From Cinclus cinclus (lineage: Eukaryota; Chordata; Aves; Passeriformes; Cinclidae), in the NCBI RefSeq assembly GCF_963662255.1, contig NC_085055.1, forward strand, positions 17,284,704 through 17,348,703: DNA of 64,000 bases, written 5' to 3'. The notes under the pieces are model-generated. The model worked only from the letters and a program-made list of their open reading frames with translations. It searched no databases and was not told where the DNA came from. Made by a program: the position numbers and the translations under genes. This document shows positions 25,291-37,756 of this stretch, piece after piece. How positions within the stretch are numbered: position 1 is the first letter of the stretch; each line of letters starts with the position of its first letter.

Positions 25291-28200
25291 CTGTAAAATG
25301 TCCAGCTGTCACTGGATTATTCAAGGTATACATACAGTTTGTATTTTTCCTTACAAGTGGCTTCTGTGTAGAGTTTAAGCTAATAAGTCCCGATGATGAT
25401 TTATGATGAGGAATTCACTCTTAAGAGGAACAAATTTGAATAGATTTAAATACATACATGTAAAAAGAAATATGTGCAGCCTCCCAGAACTCTTTGAAAT
25501 ATAAATGTGAGAATTCCTTTAGGTATAGTGCTGGAAGCCTTCACGTCAGACCATATTGTCAGGTGCCAGGCAGAAGGAGCCAGCCAGCCAAACTGATTTA
25601 TTCAGCTTTCTGCTGGAAGACCCCAAGGACTGCAACCTCTATCACTCCCAGCCGTGGGGCAGGAGGAGGGATGAGCTCCATTAATGCCTCCTTCAGGTTT
25701 TAAACCCAAGTAGAAGGTTTATTCCTGTGTGTTCTGGACCTACAGTCTTTTGTCTGCTTTTCTATACCAGCTTCTCCATGTTTGATATTCATTTTATTCC
25801 CCTCCTTAGAGTATTATTTACAACTGAAGAGCAAAATGTTATAGGCTGAGCTGACAGGGCACTAAATATAGCAAGAGCAGGGCAGTTCCCCACTCTAATC
25901 ATCTCCTTCTGCTTTTATGTAGATAGTAAATGATGGGCCGCAGAGGGAATTGCCATTTGTCTCTAGGAAATACATGTCAAAGGAGTTTAAGTGCTACATC
26001 CTGCCCACAGCAAGGGAAGTTAATTTAGGCTTGATGCAGCAGGGCCGGCTTTTCCTAGCACCGAGGAGCTACAGATGAGATTTTTAGTCCTTCAGCTGAG
26101 CGCCATAGAGACCGTGTTTTTGAATAGGGTATTTACAGTGGCAAATGGCACCATTTCTAGCCTGCAGGAACAGGCACATTTCAGCCAAAACCCGGTGCCA
26201 TTCGTTCACATCGTCCCCCTCGCCGACCCCGTTGCCGACACACGTCTGTCCTGGCCTTGGGATGCAGCCATGCCTTGGCCAGGGCTCAGCTCTGCCCCAC
26301 AGGACCTGGACCAGCCTCAAGGCTGCCATTTGCTTTGTTTGTGCATTGGGCTCATTCCTCTGACTTGCCTCCCCTGAGCCAGCTGACTTGCCTGTGCTTT
26401 TTTCCCTCTGCCAAGTCTGCTTTGCTGCCTTCTTTCAGGTCTAGAGCTGTTCTGCTGCCTGCTCTTTTAACAGCTGTCCAAGTGCGCAAGAAGAGTTGAA
26501 CCAACAGTAAAACCTCACCAGCTCTGCTCACTTGGGTCCTACAACGTAAATGCAGTGTGCAAAAGTCTAAGCAGCAGCTTCGTTGATGGGACTTAGCCCT
26601 AAATCCACGCAAATCCAAGGGAATCTGGAAGCAGCCCACTGCTGCTTTAATATCAGTGTGAGACGGCTTTCAGCTGAGATGGGGGCTGAAGGAGCTGGGA
26701 GCTGTGTGCGTGCCTTGACAGAGAAAGTTTGTGATCTAAAGGTTTCAAAATCTGCATAATGAAAACTGCCAGAAAGTTTAGTGCAGCAGTTCTCCTTTTC
26801 CCTGTGCAGAGCTACAGGGCACAGGTTAAGGCTCAGCTCCAAGAAAAGTGAGGTATTGCAATGCAAAGGAGCAGAGGAGATGCTGAGTACAAGGATATCA
26901 GTCAAACTTTCTCACCAGCCTAAGGGTTCTTCGTGTATTTTATCCACTGGCTGACTAATGTAAAATACAAAAGTATTCTGCCTGGCAAGCCAGAAGCAGA
27001 ACTGCAGTCTCCACCCTCCCAAAGGATGATTTAAATATGAAGCTACAATGCCTTGCTCTTCCTTTCTTTCTGCCTGCTCAAATGCATTTTTAATTCTTTA
27101 ATGCAAAGTAGGAAGGCACCAAAATCTCTTTCTCTAGGAAAGCCTCAGATAGGGCAGACAGAGACTTCTCCTGGGAACACCAGTAACTCTCCTCCTGCCT
27201 TCATTGGAATTAAAATCATACTCCCTGTGTTCTAAGGGACCACCCAACCCTGAGGTACATGAAGAACGGGCGCTGCCTCCTCCCCACCTGCGAGTTGGAG
27301 CACAGCACCAGGTACTGGGGTATTCTTTACCTAGGCAGTCTCAGCAGTGACCAGAGTGACCCAGTGAGCCAAACCACCAGCCTGCTTGTACAGGAGTGTG
27401 GGCAGGAGCAAAAGCTCAGGCTTAATCCTTCAAGGGATATGAGCTCTTCATGGTCCACTCTGCACTTAGGTGAAGTCACCATTCAGTAAGAATTCTCTTT
27501 TACCCTCATGAATGTAAAAAATACAGATGATTATAGTGGCCTATAAAACCCAGAAACTGGATGCACTGTTTACTTCAGTAATTACTTGCTCATTACAGGC
27601 AAAGCATTTCAGCGTTGCTCCTCCTGAGGTGCTAAGGTCACCTGCTTTGGTGAATCTGTTGTAAGCCTGCTGTGTCCCAAAGCACCAATACTTCCCAGTT
27701 AAAACACTGCAGATGAACACAATGAAAGCCAATAAAAATTGGGAGAATTGTTGATTGGAAGTGTTGCCTTATTTCTGATACCAATGAAGTCAGCTTGCTT
27801 GTTTGCAAGGTGAAGCAGAATACAAACATTTTAATCCTTGATTCCAAATTCACCTAAAAGATTTAGGGCCAAATATTCCTCTTATTTACACCAGTGTAAA
27901 TTTAGGGAAATTTATCCAACTTAATGTACTGCCAGGTGGTGGATTTTGCCTCAGATCTCATTATTTTGGGGATTTTATTTATATTCAGCCACTGTGTGTA
28001 TACACAGATACAAAGCAGTAATTTTTGCCAGCAATAAGAGAGTGGAGCTTGCTATATAAATCGGTATTTCTCAGTCAATATGTTGCAACCCCTGAAGGGG
28101 TTATAAAAACCATCTGGGGGCTTGTAAAGAACTGAAAATTTTATAACAATCTAAAGCAAAGAAAATGTCATTTCTTCTACTCTCCAAAGAGCAGCACCAT

Positions 28201-30690
28201 TCTTTTGGCAACCTGTCAAAACCATACATGAAAGAATAAATTATTTAGGCTTATTGCTTTTACTGTATTTTTTTTTTTACTTTAGCTTTAAAAAACATGG
28301 ATGAGAACTGGGAATTTTCTTCTTTTTTCCCCTTTTATATAGGATTTCCTATCTGAAGTGCTTGAGAAATGTTGCTTTCAAATTTTTGGCCTCAAAAGGC
28401 AGTAAATTTCTTTAAAGGCCTCTGCCTTGGTCTTCTCCTAACTTGCTTGTTAACACTACAGCCTATTTTGTCAAGCTTAGGCTTGTTTGTGTTGGAGCCA
28501 GTTTTTCTATTTCACTGTGACTTTCTGCCTGTCCGTTTCCTCTTTCAGCCTAAATCATACAGGGAAACATCAACATTTCCCTTTGTGGGAAGAGATGTTT
28601 TGCATCAAGTGGAAAAATGGATGAGATTTCCTGTATCCTCATTAGCAATGTGGTGTAGGGTTTGAAATCTGCCCTTTCTAAGGTGAGATACCATCTGAAG
28701 AACCTCTCTGCTTTCAAGTATAGCCTCACAGCACATACAGCTTGTCAGTGAATTTTACTTTCATGTACCCATCTTTCATCTCTCTGCATAGGTACTTATC
28801 TATGAAATTAATTCTAGTAGCAACCAAGTGTGTCCCACCTAAAGGAATCGGAGAATTCAGACAAAAAAGGCTCATTGTTGTTTTTTCCCCCCTGACTCAC
28901 ACAAGGACTGGGCAGGCAGCAGAGCTGCCTGGTATCAGAGGCTCTGCTACCCTGAGTGGGGTAGGGGAAAAAGAGGGGATGGTAGTGCTCCTTTTTTGGC
29001 AGCTGTTTGGTTGGGTGGGCAAATTTCAGGCAGCTTCACCTCAAACTCCTCTTGACTTCAGCTAATTTTGCCTGATTTCCACAAATTAGTTCTTTGTTGA
29101 TGCAAAGTACTTAGTAGGTGTGGTGCCTCACTCTTTCCAAAAAGCCTTGTTAACTGTTTAGTGGGCACAAATTTGATCGTTTAAACCACTTGCTAAGGAG
29201 AAGGAACAGTGACTTCTTGCCTGGGTGGGAGGTGGTTGCCCACAACCAGGAGCTGAATGAGCTGTGGGCGATGTGGCAACAACTATGAGAGGAACTGCAC
29301 TTTTGGCTTTGACTCTTTAGCTCCAGTTTCACTGGACTGTGCTGTCCAAACTGAGTGGAATCAAAACTTGGACAATTTCACGTCGTTTGCTTGGAACACT
29401 TCCTTTTCCCTGTCCCTGTGTGCTGAAGACAGACTACAAAGTCTGCACGTGCAGAGGCTGGGTTCAGATCCAAGCTAAGGGCATTTGGGGACCTGGCTGT
29501 TGGCTTAAGTCTTCAGGCTGTCAGATGAGAACCAGGATTCCTGCTTCAAGTTCTGAGTTCAGCTAGTTACTCAGGGTCTAGCTCTTCTGCTACCTTTCCA
29601 TAAGCCAGATTGTACCAAAATGCTCCTAGAATCATTCAGTGGTATTTTCCCATGTGATTTTCATGATGCCGAGTAGCTGGGTAGGAGATCTAACATGGTC
29701 TACACAGTTTTCTTCCTTCATGCCTGAGAGAAAGTGGATACCCAAGGGTTGTCTCTGCTAATATGAAAAATCATTAAAAAGGTGGCTGTTAGGTATTTTG
29801 CTGGATTTTTTTTTAGTTTGTTAATTAATCTCCATTTTCAATTCAGAAATGGATCTGTGTAGAAATGATGGTATGAAACATTTTAGGAAAATGAACTATA
29901 TTTTAATTAAAATTTAAAAATCGAGCTGGTTAGTAAATAGCCTAACAAATGTCCACAGCTGGTGCTGCTCATGAAGAAACCATTCCTGGACAGCCCAGCC
30001 TTCTAGCCCAGCACCTTATTTTGGCCTAATTCCCCATGCTCTGGCTGAGGCTGAGCTCCTTGCCTCTGTGCACTGCCTTGCTGTGCCACGTCTCTCATCC
30101 ATCTTTCCATCATTTTTGTTTTGCCCAGGCACAGGGCCCCTGCACTGAGAGAGCCACCTTGATGGACACAAGGCTCTGCACAGTAAAGACCAGCAGCAGC
30201 TGCCACCACTGCTGCTCCAGCTCATGCCAAGAGATGGGTTGTTTTGATTTTTTATCCAGAGAAATCCAAACTCCTGAGGGAAGAAATGTGGTTTATTGCA
30301 TACTCATCCTGTTTCTTAAAGCTGAACTGTGCAATGCATGAAAAATTTTTTTGGAAACAGGGAGCAGAAAGGATGACTTAACAAGGCAGCGCTGTTCACT
30401 GCCACACCAACACACTGAAGTTGTCAGCACTACTGCTTTTGTACAAAGAGTGGAAATTCCTTCCTTGTGCTTTGTCAGTCAAGAAGTCCAGGGCTGTCAG
30501 CCAGTGTTAACCTGTGCTTTCCCAGGTTTGCACTTCTGTCCTGCCACACTGCTCTGTGCCTGTGCTGGAGAAGCAACAACTTCCCTCCGTCAGATCCCTC
30601 AGGTCGTTTGTGCAGATTAAAACCCCAGTGCCACGCAAGGGATGGAGGTCCCAGGCTGAGGCATTTCCTCATCCCTTAGCGAGGATGTGG
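25291..30690. other. Intergenic DNA immediately upstream of the SERPINE2 CpG island
   Basis: No coding exon recognised. Two short stretches (27866-27905 and 28076-28140) resemble decayed ancient repeats, as described in the findings. GC content rises steeply after about 30.6 kb. Confidence 0.6.
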
Positions 30691-31121
30691 GTGCAGTGGG
30701 GAGCGCTCCGGGAGGCCCGCCTGCCGCGGGGAGGTCAAAAATCCTCCAACCTCCCGCCACGCCACTGCCGGGAAGGGCCGCACCGAGATGGCCTCGGTGC
30801 TCTCTGTCCCCTCGCCACCCCCGGGTGTCCTGCTCTCCTCGCCCCGCGGGCACCTCCACCGCTGCCTCGGCTTCCCCCAGAGCTGCGCGCCTCCCGCAGA
30901 GCCAGCGGGGCAGGGGACGCTGCCCGGGGCGTGCCCGTGCCGGGCGATGCTGCCCGGGGTCACGGCCCGCCCGGCACACGGAGCTCAGCCGGAGCCCGGC
31001 CCCGGGCTCGCTCCGCTCCCCTCCCCGCCCCGTTCCCGCTCCCGGCCGCGGGCAGCGCTGCCCTGGGCGGGCCCGCGGCGCTCGGCGAGGGCGGACGGGC
31101 GGGCGGGGCGGCCGCGAGCCC

Positions 31122-31127
31122 TATAAA
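31122..31127 (+). promoter_or_regulatory. SERPINE2: TATA box of SERPINE2
   Basis: TATAAA sits within a CpG island about 84 bp before the exon 1 splice donor, directly after a GC-box cluster. Transcription would be expected to begin 25-32 bp further on, near 31150. A TATA box together with a CpG island fits a tightly regulated, growth-factor-responsive gene. Confidence 0.8.
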
Positions 31128-31149
31128 TGTCGGGCGGCGCCGCCTGCTC

Positions 31150-31205
31150 CGGCCGAGCGGCGCGGGGCGCTGGGACAGCGGCGGTGGAGCAGAGCGGAGC
31201 GGGAG
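31150..31205 (+). other. SERPINE2: SERPINE2 exon 1, untranslated (start approximate)
   Basis: The exon ends with GCGGGAG followed by a strong donor GTGAGC at 31206. It holds no ATG, in keeping with human SERPINE2, where translation begins in exon 2. The 5' end is inferred from the TATA box spacing and could differ by tens of bases. Confidence 0.7.
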
Positions 31206-31238
31206 GTGAGCGAGGCCGCGCCGGAGGAGAGAGAGAGA

Positions 31239-31254
31239 GGGAGGGAGGGAGGGG
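31239..31254 (+). other. Perfect G-quadruplex motif on the sense strand
   Basis: Four G tracts (3, 3, 3 and 4 bases) are separated by single A. This is the most stable loop arrangement for a parallel quadruplex. It begins 33 bp after the exon 1 donor and is preceded by a GA-rich run, so it would be present in the nascent transcript and on the displaced strand of an R-loop. Confidence 0.85.
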
Positions 31255-34200
31255 AGCGGGGCGCCTAAAGTTTGGCTGGTGCAGCCCGGAGACCGCGGGG
31301 GTCGCTCCGGCGGTTCCTCGGTGTGCGTGCCTCTTACCTGCTCCCGCAAGTTCCCCAGCACCGGGTGCGTGGGCTCTGTGCCGGGAGCGGGGCTTCTGGC
31401 GCGCTGAGTTGTCTTCTGCGTGTTAGCTATTTGAAATCAGGGAGGGTTTTTCCCCCGAAAGAAGCTGGTTTTAAGGCTGGCAGCCCGCGGGTAGCAGCAT
31501 CGCCAGCGCGGGAGACGCTTCGCTCCCGGGTGCGGGAAAGGTGGCACTGCCCGAGCATCGGCTGCGCTGAGAGAGCTTGGTAGCTGGAAGTTGCTCGCTT
31601 TCATTCGTTTCTCTTGTTTGTTGTGAGAAAGAGCTTGCTGCTGTTGTGCTGAATAACAGTAATAAATCACAATTCAGGCAGTAATTGCAATTTTTCCTGG
31701 CGTTTCGAATGACAGAGTAACGAGGTAGAAACGTTTACGACCATTGCCCTTTAGGGAGGCAGGGGTAATTTCTGATGCTGGAGCAGGATTTGGATAGGGC
31801 TGTGGCATCACGTTGTGTGCTGAAGCGGAGAACCGGTTAGCCAAAACTCTGCCTCGGCTCACTTTGGAATGATATGGGAGCTGCTTCGTGTATCGCGTTC
31901 TGGGAAGGTTAGGAAATGCGGAGTCCTTTGTCTCTTGGTGAAAACAGAGCTTGATATTTTGGCTCCGTACTGTGCAATGTTGGGAGGATCTTAACAGGAA
32001 AATACCTTTGGAGAAACCATTGTATTAACAAATGGGTGTTAAAATATCTAATTTCCCATAAAACTAGGGAATATCTGTTTATGGAGTAGAGGCCTTAGTG
32101 TGATTTATTTCTGTCCCCCTTTCTCAGTATGCCTGCATATGATTCTGAACATGGTTTGGCTTTTGTAGCTGTAATCGCATTCTTGGGCAACTTCCTGAAA
32201 GAGAAACCTGGTAAAATGATTTTTTTTTTTCAATGCACTGAAAAATGACCTCTTCTTCCTTCACTTTCTCTGATGTGAGCATTTAGTAATGTTTTTTCCC
32301 CAGCTTGCCACAGGAATTCATTAGAAACTTGACTTCATAGGGACTATTCACAAAATGTATGTAGGTATAAGCAGCTGTGCTGCCGTGTAGCTTCAGAGAA
32401 GCTGCAGACATCCTTGAGGAAAGTGAAAAGCAGCTGCATGCCTGCTGAGTGCTCAGATGAGTCTTTGGAGCCTGAGGTGAAGACCAAATAAAAAGGCAGA
32501 ATTATTAAGTAAATTAATTCAACTACGTATAAGATGTACCAGGTCAGAGATCTAGCATTTTGTGGGGTGTGATTAAACTCATGAGAATAGCAGCTGTTTG
32601 TCACAGGAGCAAACTTTAAGTGCTGAATGTTAGTCTACAGCTTTTTACAATTGCAGACAAGTTGTATGTCAGGCAACCTATAAGCAAATTGTGTCAAGGG
32701 CTCTTGAGATGCTGGAAGGCAGCTTCTCTGGGCATTGATGTCCTATGTGCTCCCCAGGTTTGAGGATGGTAGAAGAACTCCTCTTTGCTTTGATTGGTGA
32801 TATGGCCATCACTGTAGTCACACATATATTTATATCTATCTATAGCTCTATGTATCTTGTGTGGGAGGCAATAGAAACTCATAGCAGAACAAAAAAGAAA
32901 ACAGAAACCTGCAGTGGATTTTGTCTCAAGGTGTATGCAGAAGTGTTGAAGCTTCTGTTTGGTGTTGTCATTGACAACCGGGAGAATAGCATGTCTTAGT
33001 GGCATGTGGAGACTTTTAGCCTGAGTGTCTAAATCACACAGGCAGAAATGTGTTCCCAACCTAGAGTTCCTTACCAGCATCTGTTAGGCAGAAAAGTGTC
33101 AAGCAGGGAGCCCAGTAAGTTGCACCAGGTATTTTTTAGACTAGATTGAAGTGAATGTGCATGTATAAATACTGAAAAATATCCACCTCGCCTTATTGCT
33201 GGGAATTACAATGGAGATATGTATAAATTGCATGTATCCACAGCAAGGGGTCAGTTCACAGGGAGCTCTGGGTAGAGATTTGTGTTGGTGGGCACAGCAT
33301 CTACCTGGCTCATGCATCTGGTTGTGGCTTTTGATTCTTGATAGGAACTACTGTGCTTATTCTTGAGAAAGCTGAGGCTTGGTGGAAGGTTTTTCTTGGA
33401 AGCTGGGGTCAGGGTTGTCTGGCTGTTGAATTGCTTAATCACGAGCATGAATGAAAGAGCATGCTTTTGTAATACTAATTATGGGGAAATTAATTCTAAT
33501 CATCGAAACATTTCCAGTCAGCTTGATTTGTGAACTGAATTCTGCGATTCTCTAGGGTCCAAGGTTTTATACATGAGAAGACAGGGAAAAGATGGATAAT
33601 CAACACTAATCTGTAAAGTGTGGCTAGATACAGTCATCTTTACATGCCTCTGGGCATCTTCCCAGTCACCTGTGATAAAGCTAACAAATCATGTTTTACA
33701 GCAAAGCGCTGGCCTGCAAGAATCATGTAATTCAGTGCACCTATACTAGTCATAAATATTTTTGAGTTAAGTGTAGTGATGTAACAAATTGCCTCTTTTT
33801 GGCTTTCAAGAGCAGGTAGTGGTAACGTAGAGTAGTCAGTCAGCTGCATGTGAATTTAAGGATTTAACATAAATGTAAAGATTCAGTATTAGTTAGGGAG
33901 CTATGAAAATACAAGTTTTATTATTTTTAAAGTGGATAGCTTCTTTGTGTAAAAACTAGAAAGCTGAATATGTGCAACCATGTATGTTCACAGGTTTGTC
34001 TCCTCTGTGGTGGTTAAAGTGGTGGAAGGAGAGCAACAAGAGGTGGTGGCATTCTACAGCTGGAACTATACAAACGTTTAGGCTGGCATGCTATGGGGAA
34101 AAAAAAGCTGTCCTGTGTTCTGCTTGTTCCTGTCTCTTTAGGGATAGACTCTGTTCACACTTGTGTGAATACTTCTGAAAGCAGAGCTGAGGTCTGGGCT

Positions 34201-34945
34201 GAAGTGAGAGCAAGTAATCATGGACTGGAAAAGTATGGGGCAGTTTTAGTGGCAACGCTAGTATAAGCCATAGGTTCTTGAGCTGTTTATCACGGCCTTG
34301 AAATACACTTAAATGCTAACTGGAATGCTTTTTAAATCTGTTAGCACCTCTCCTTGAGTAGTGTCTGTGGTGAAACATGCCTTTTGGCAGCTGCTGTGTC
34401 TTTTCTGTGGTCTGGTGTTTACCTTTAATGGCCTGAAAGATGTTTTTTTCCCTTATTTTCAGGCTGAAATCAGAAGGTGTTCTATGCTGGGGTCTGGTAA
34501 TTATGCCACAAAGCAGTTTAAGTGAAAGCCTGTTCATCTGGTGGAATTATATCCCTGTAGTGAAAGTGTCAGTTTTGCTGACCACGCTCAGCCACGTGAT
34601 GTAACGTGTGTGCTTCAGGCAGTCTACTGTTGTCATCCTGGGCTTTAGAAACAGCAACCCAAAATTCTCCTCAGTATTATGGGACCATGAAAGCAGTTGT
34701 GGAAGGCATCAAGAGTGATGGCCAGTGAGTGCTGAAGAAGCCTGTTCCAGGCTGTGTATATATTGTGGCCTTGGCATGCAGGTAGGTTGGTTTTTGAGAA
34801 ATATGAGTTACCAAGAGACCGTAGGTTACAGTCGTAAGTCCTCCTGGAGCTTCCACAAGCACTAGTGAGAAATGCTGGTGCATTCTAGCTCTCTTTGTTT
34901 GGCTGGTGTACAGGGGATGTGAATTTAAGTTTATCAGCTATGTAG

Positions 34946-34976
34946 CTTTGACCAAGCCTAAAAAACTTTGACCAAG
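34946..34976. repeat. Short direct repeat CTTTGACCAAG, 20-bp period
   Basis: The 11-bp word occurs identically at 34946-34956 and 34966-34976 in intron 1 of SERPINE2. Confidence 0.85.
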
Positions 34977-36257
34977 TTTTTTTACTTAAATGCTTTCCTT
35001 ATTTAATAACTTGCTCTTTAAGCTTTTGTTCTTGCAGAAGGGATGTTGAGGTATTTAGTGATGTTTCTGAGATGGTTCTATCATCTGGTGTGAACTGTAA
35101 GTGTCTGCTGATCCAAGGCTGAACAGGGTTTGAGTTTCTTTTGTTTGAATAGGAGAGGAGCAGTTTCCCATTGGCTCTGACAGGTTACAGGTACAAAACC
35201 AAGAGGAGAACTGAACATAACTAATTTTTCCTCTCTAATTCTGTTACCCTCTAACTTTGCATCCCTAAGCAGTCTTAAGAAATGCTGCGTCGTAGTTGGT
35301 GCATTATCTGTTAGCTGTATGTCTCCACCTTGCTATGCAGCCTTCTCTTCCAGAAAGAGTTGTTCATGTGGCTCTCTCAGCAGTTAAACAAGCTGAGGCC
35401 TCCAGCTGCTCTGGCAGCTCTGTTGAAGAGGTTGCTTTCCAAGCTAATTACCTACTTCCTCTGCAGAGGTTCGTCATCTGCATTACAGAAATAGTGTTGG
35501 ACTCTGTGGAGGCTCAGCCAACACAGCTCACAACTCAGCCTACAAACTCTCAAGCTGAACTGAATCAGACAGTTTAATATACCAGGTCACGACCTGCTCT
35601 TGGAGAATTATTGTGCATGGTTCATACTCAGTTGTCCCTTTTTTACTATGGAAATTTAAGTCTTGCCTTCCCAGAAACTTGTAGTAAAGCCAGTGGGATC
35701 AGTCAGAAGTGACGTCAGTTTTAACAAGAGTGTTTTGTTAAATACAGGTCTTTAAATAGCTGGTAATTCTCTTACTGGTTAATATAAGTTCTCTTGAAGA
35801 TGGCTGAGGAGGTGTCTGCCTGAGCATATGGACAGGGTTCCCAGCACAAAGCTTCATTCCTGCATCCTTACAGCATCTGGGACTTCTGATGCTCTTGTGT
35901 TTGGCTGGTTCTGCTTCTGGAGCCTTCTGGGGGGAAAAGATGAATATAAGTAAATGTCCGTGCTGTAAAGAGAAATGTGAATGTCTGTATCGTTTTTGGG
36001 TAACCTTCAAGCTAAGGCTGGAATGGCTGAGAAAAGGCCATTAAAAGCTAGTATCTCATGTTCCTTGTGAGCCTGGGTCTGTTTCAGTGATGCTGTCCCA
36101 GATACAGAAAATCCATATACAGTTTTCATCTTAAGCGTCAATAACTTGGCTACATTGCACTATAAGGGTTATATTTGTTGCCTAGTTTTTCAGATAAGGT
36201 TTCTAAATTAGGTTGCAAATAGGAAGTGGTTGATTGCTGATGTTGTACAGTGTGATT

Positions 36258-36275
36258 AATAAATAAATAAATAAA
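36258..36275. repeat. AATA microsatellite
   Basis: About four AAATA-type units in tandem within SERPINE2 intron 1. Confidence 0.85.
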
Positions 36276-37729
36276 AGGCTAGTCACCTATTACTCTGCAG
36301 ATCTCCAACCACAGGTGTAGTAAATGGTTAGAGCAGTGATCTCTCCAAGTATTTTGTCATTTGGTAGCATTCCTTATGTATGAATGCTTAAAGTAACAGG
36401 TTTTGGCTATCAATGCGTTTGAGTAAGTGCAAGTTTTTATAAATGTCAGTGTTAGGAACAGAGAATACTGGAGTTCAAATTCATTTTTATAGTGAAATGA
36501 CTATTGGCAGTATGTAAATTTTGAGAACTGCCAATGCTGTTACTGCTGCAGCCTTTCCTTTTAAAGGAGGAGGGAGAAGTAAAAACTTTAAATAATGCAA
36601 CAAAAAAAGGCAATTCTATATTACTTGTGTTATTTTGAGTGAGTTTCTGAAAGTCCTCTTGGGAGATTGTCTCCCCATCTTCTGTTACCAGTTGGGTGTC
36701 TCTAAACCCAACATGCTTTGGCTTTTGTTAGATGTTGTGTGGCTGATAGATCCTGCCACCTCTCTCAGCTTCCCAGGAGTAATAAATATGTAAATAATGG
36801 GAAAATAGTATGGCTCTCTAGAAAGCCTAATTTTCAGTTATGCTGTAAACCCTGACTGAACCTTAGAGTGTGGAATGATGGGAATTGGGCTTTGTAGCAT
36901 TGTTTAGTAGGAAATATATGTACCTCTTCTGTAGAGTAACCTAAAAGTTGGAGAATCTGAAGGCAAACAGTCATCTCTCTCCTACTGTGCAGCAACTCAC
37001 ATGCCTTGTCAAGGTTCTGAAATACTAACTATTGTCTTGAGGACTCAATTTTATACCTTTAGTTTTCTTTTTTTCTTACACAGGTTTTTTCTGGTTTCTT
37101 TTTCTGTGCTTGACGGTTCTTTAAGCCCAAATGTTACAGGTATTGGTGTCTTAACCATTCTGAAGAAGAATGTGTCCTGAAAGGTCTTGGCATTCAGTCT
37201 TCTCCAAGCACAGTTCCCAGGTGGCCGTGGAGCCATCTCCACAAGTCTATTTCTACCCTCCCAGCCTGGTAGGTGCAAGAGGCAGGGCATGTGTCACTGG
37301 CCAGCAGATTAAAATTTACTTGGAAAAAGGAGAAACAGATTTGTTTGTGCAGGAGGAATGTGGTGGTGTGAGAGTCTTGCTATCAGATGACACCAAGATA
37401 CCAGCAACAAGTGAAAATTAAAAAGGTTACTGGGTTTCCCTTTAATATTTTTTTAAGGAAGAAGAGATGGTAAAATCCTAAAGCAGAAGTGGGATTTGGG
37501 TGAAGGTGATGATGAAGTACCTGATAAGACACCAGCCTTTGTTAGTCCAGCACCTTGTTGACTATTTGCTTCATAAATCTGCCAAAGAATTAGTACCCTG
37601 TACCTTATTAATGGGAGCTTGCAATACTGTAGGCTTGCCTTTGGCTCCTAACAAGCCTGTGGTTGCATAGTGAGCATTGGTCATGTACAATAGTATGGGA
37701 ACTGTGGTTCTACGAGGCCTTTCTTGCAC

Positions 37730-37756
37730 AAAAAAAAAAAAAAAAAAAAAAAAAAA
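37730..37756. repeat. A27 homopolymer
   Basis: An uninterrupted run of 27 A, the longest homopolymer in the window. No polyadenylation signal or recognisable retroposed body precedes it. Confidence 0.95.

Larger units (their letters stand above)
30690..31600 (+). promoter_or_regulatory. SERPINE2: CpG island and promoter region of SERPINE2
   Basis: The sequence changes abruptly to CpG-dense, GC-rich DNA, peaking between about 30.9 and 31.3 kb and fading by 31.6 kb. It surrounds the TATA box and the untranslated first exon. A GC-box cluster of the Sp1 type (GGGCGGGGC at 31101-31109, embedded in a longer GGGCGGGCGGGGCGG run) lies about 15 bp before the TATA box. The several long open frames across the island are products of GC richness. 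Confidence 0.85.

Noticed and set aside
30514..31426. Several 100-230-codon frames around the SERPINE2 promoter
   Set aside because: GC-rich CpG-island DNA has few stop codons. Frames overlap on both strands, and the TATA box and first exon occupy the same bases.
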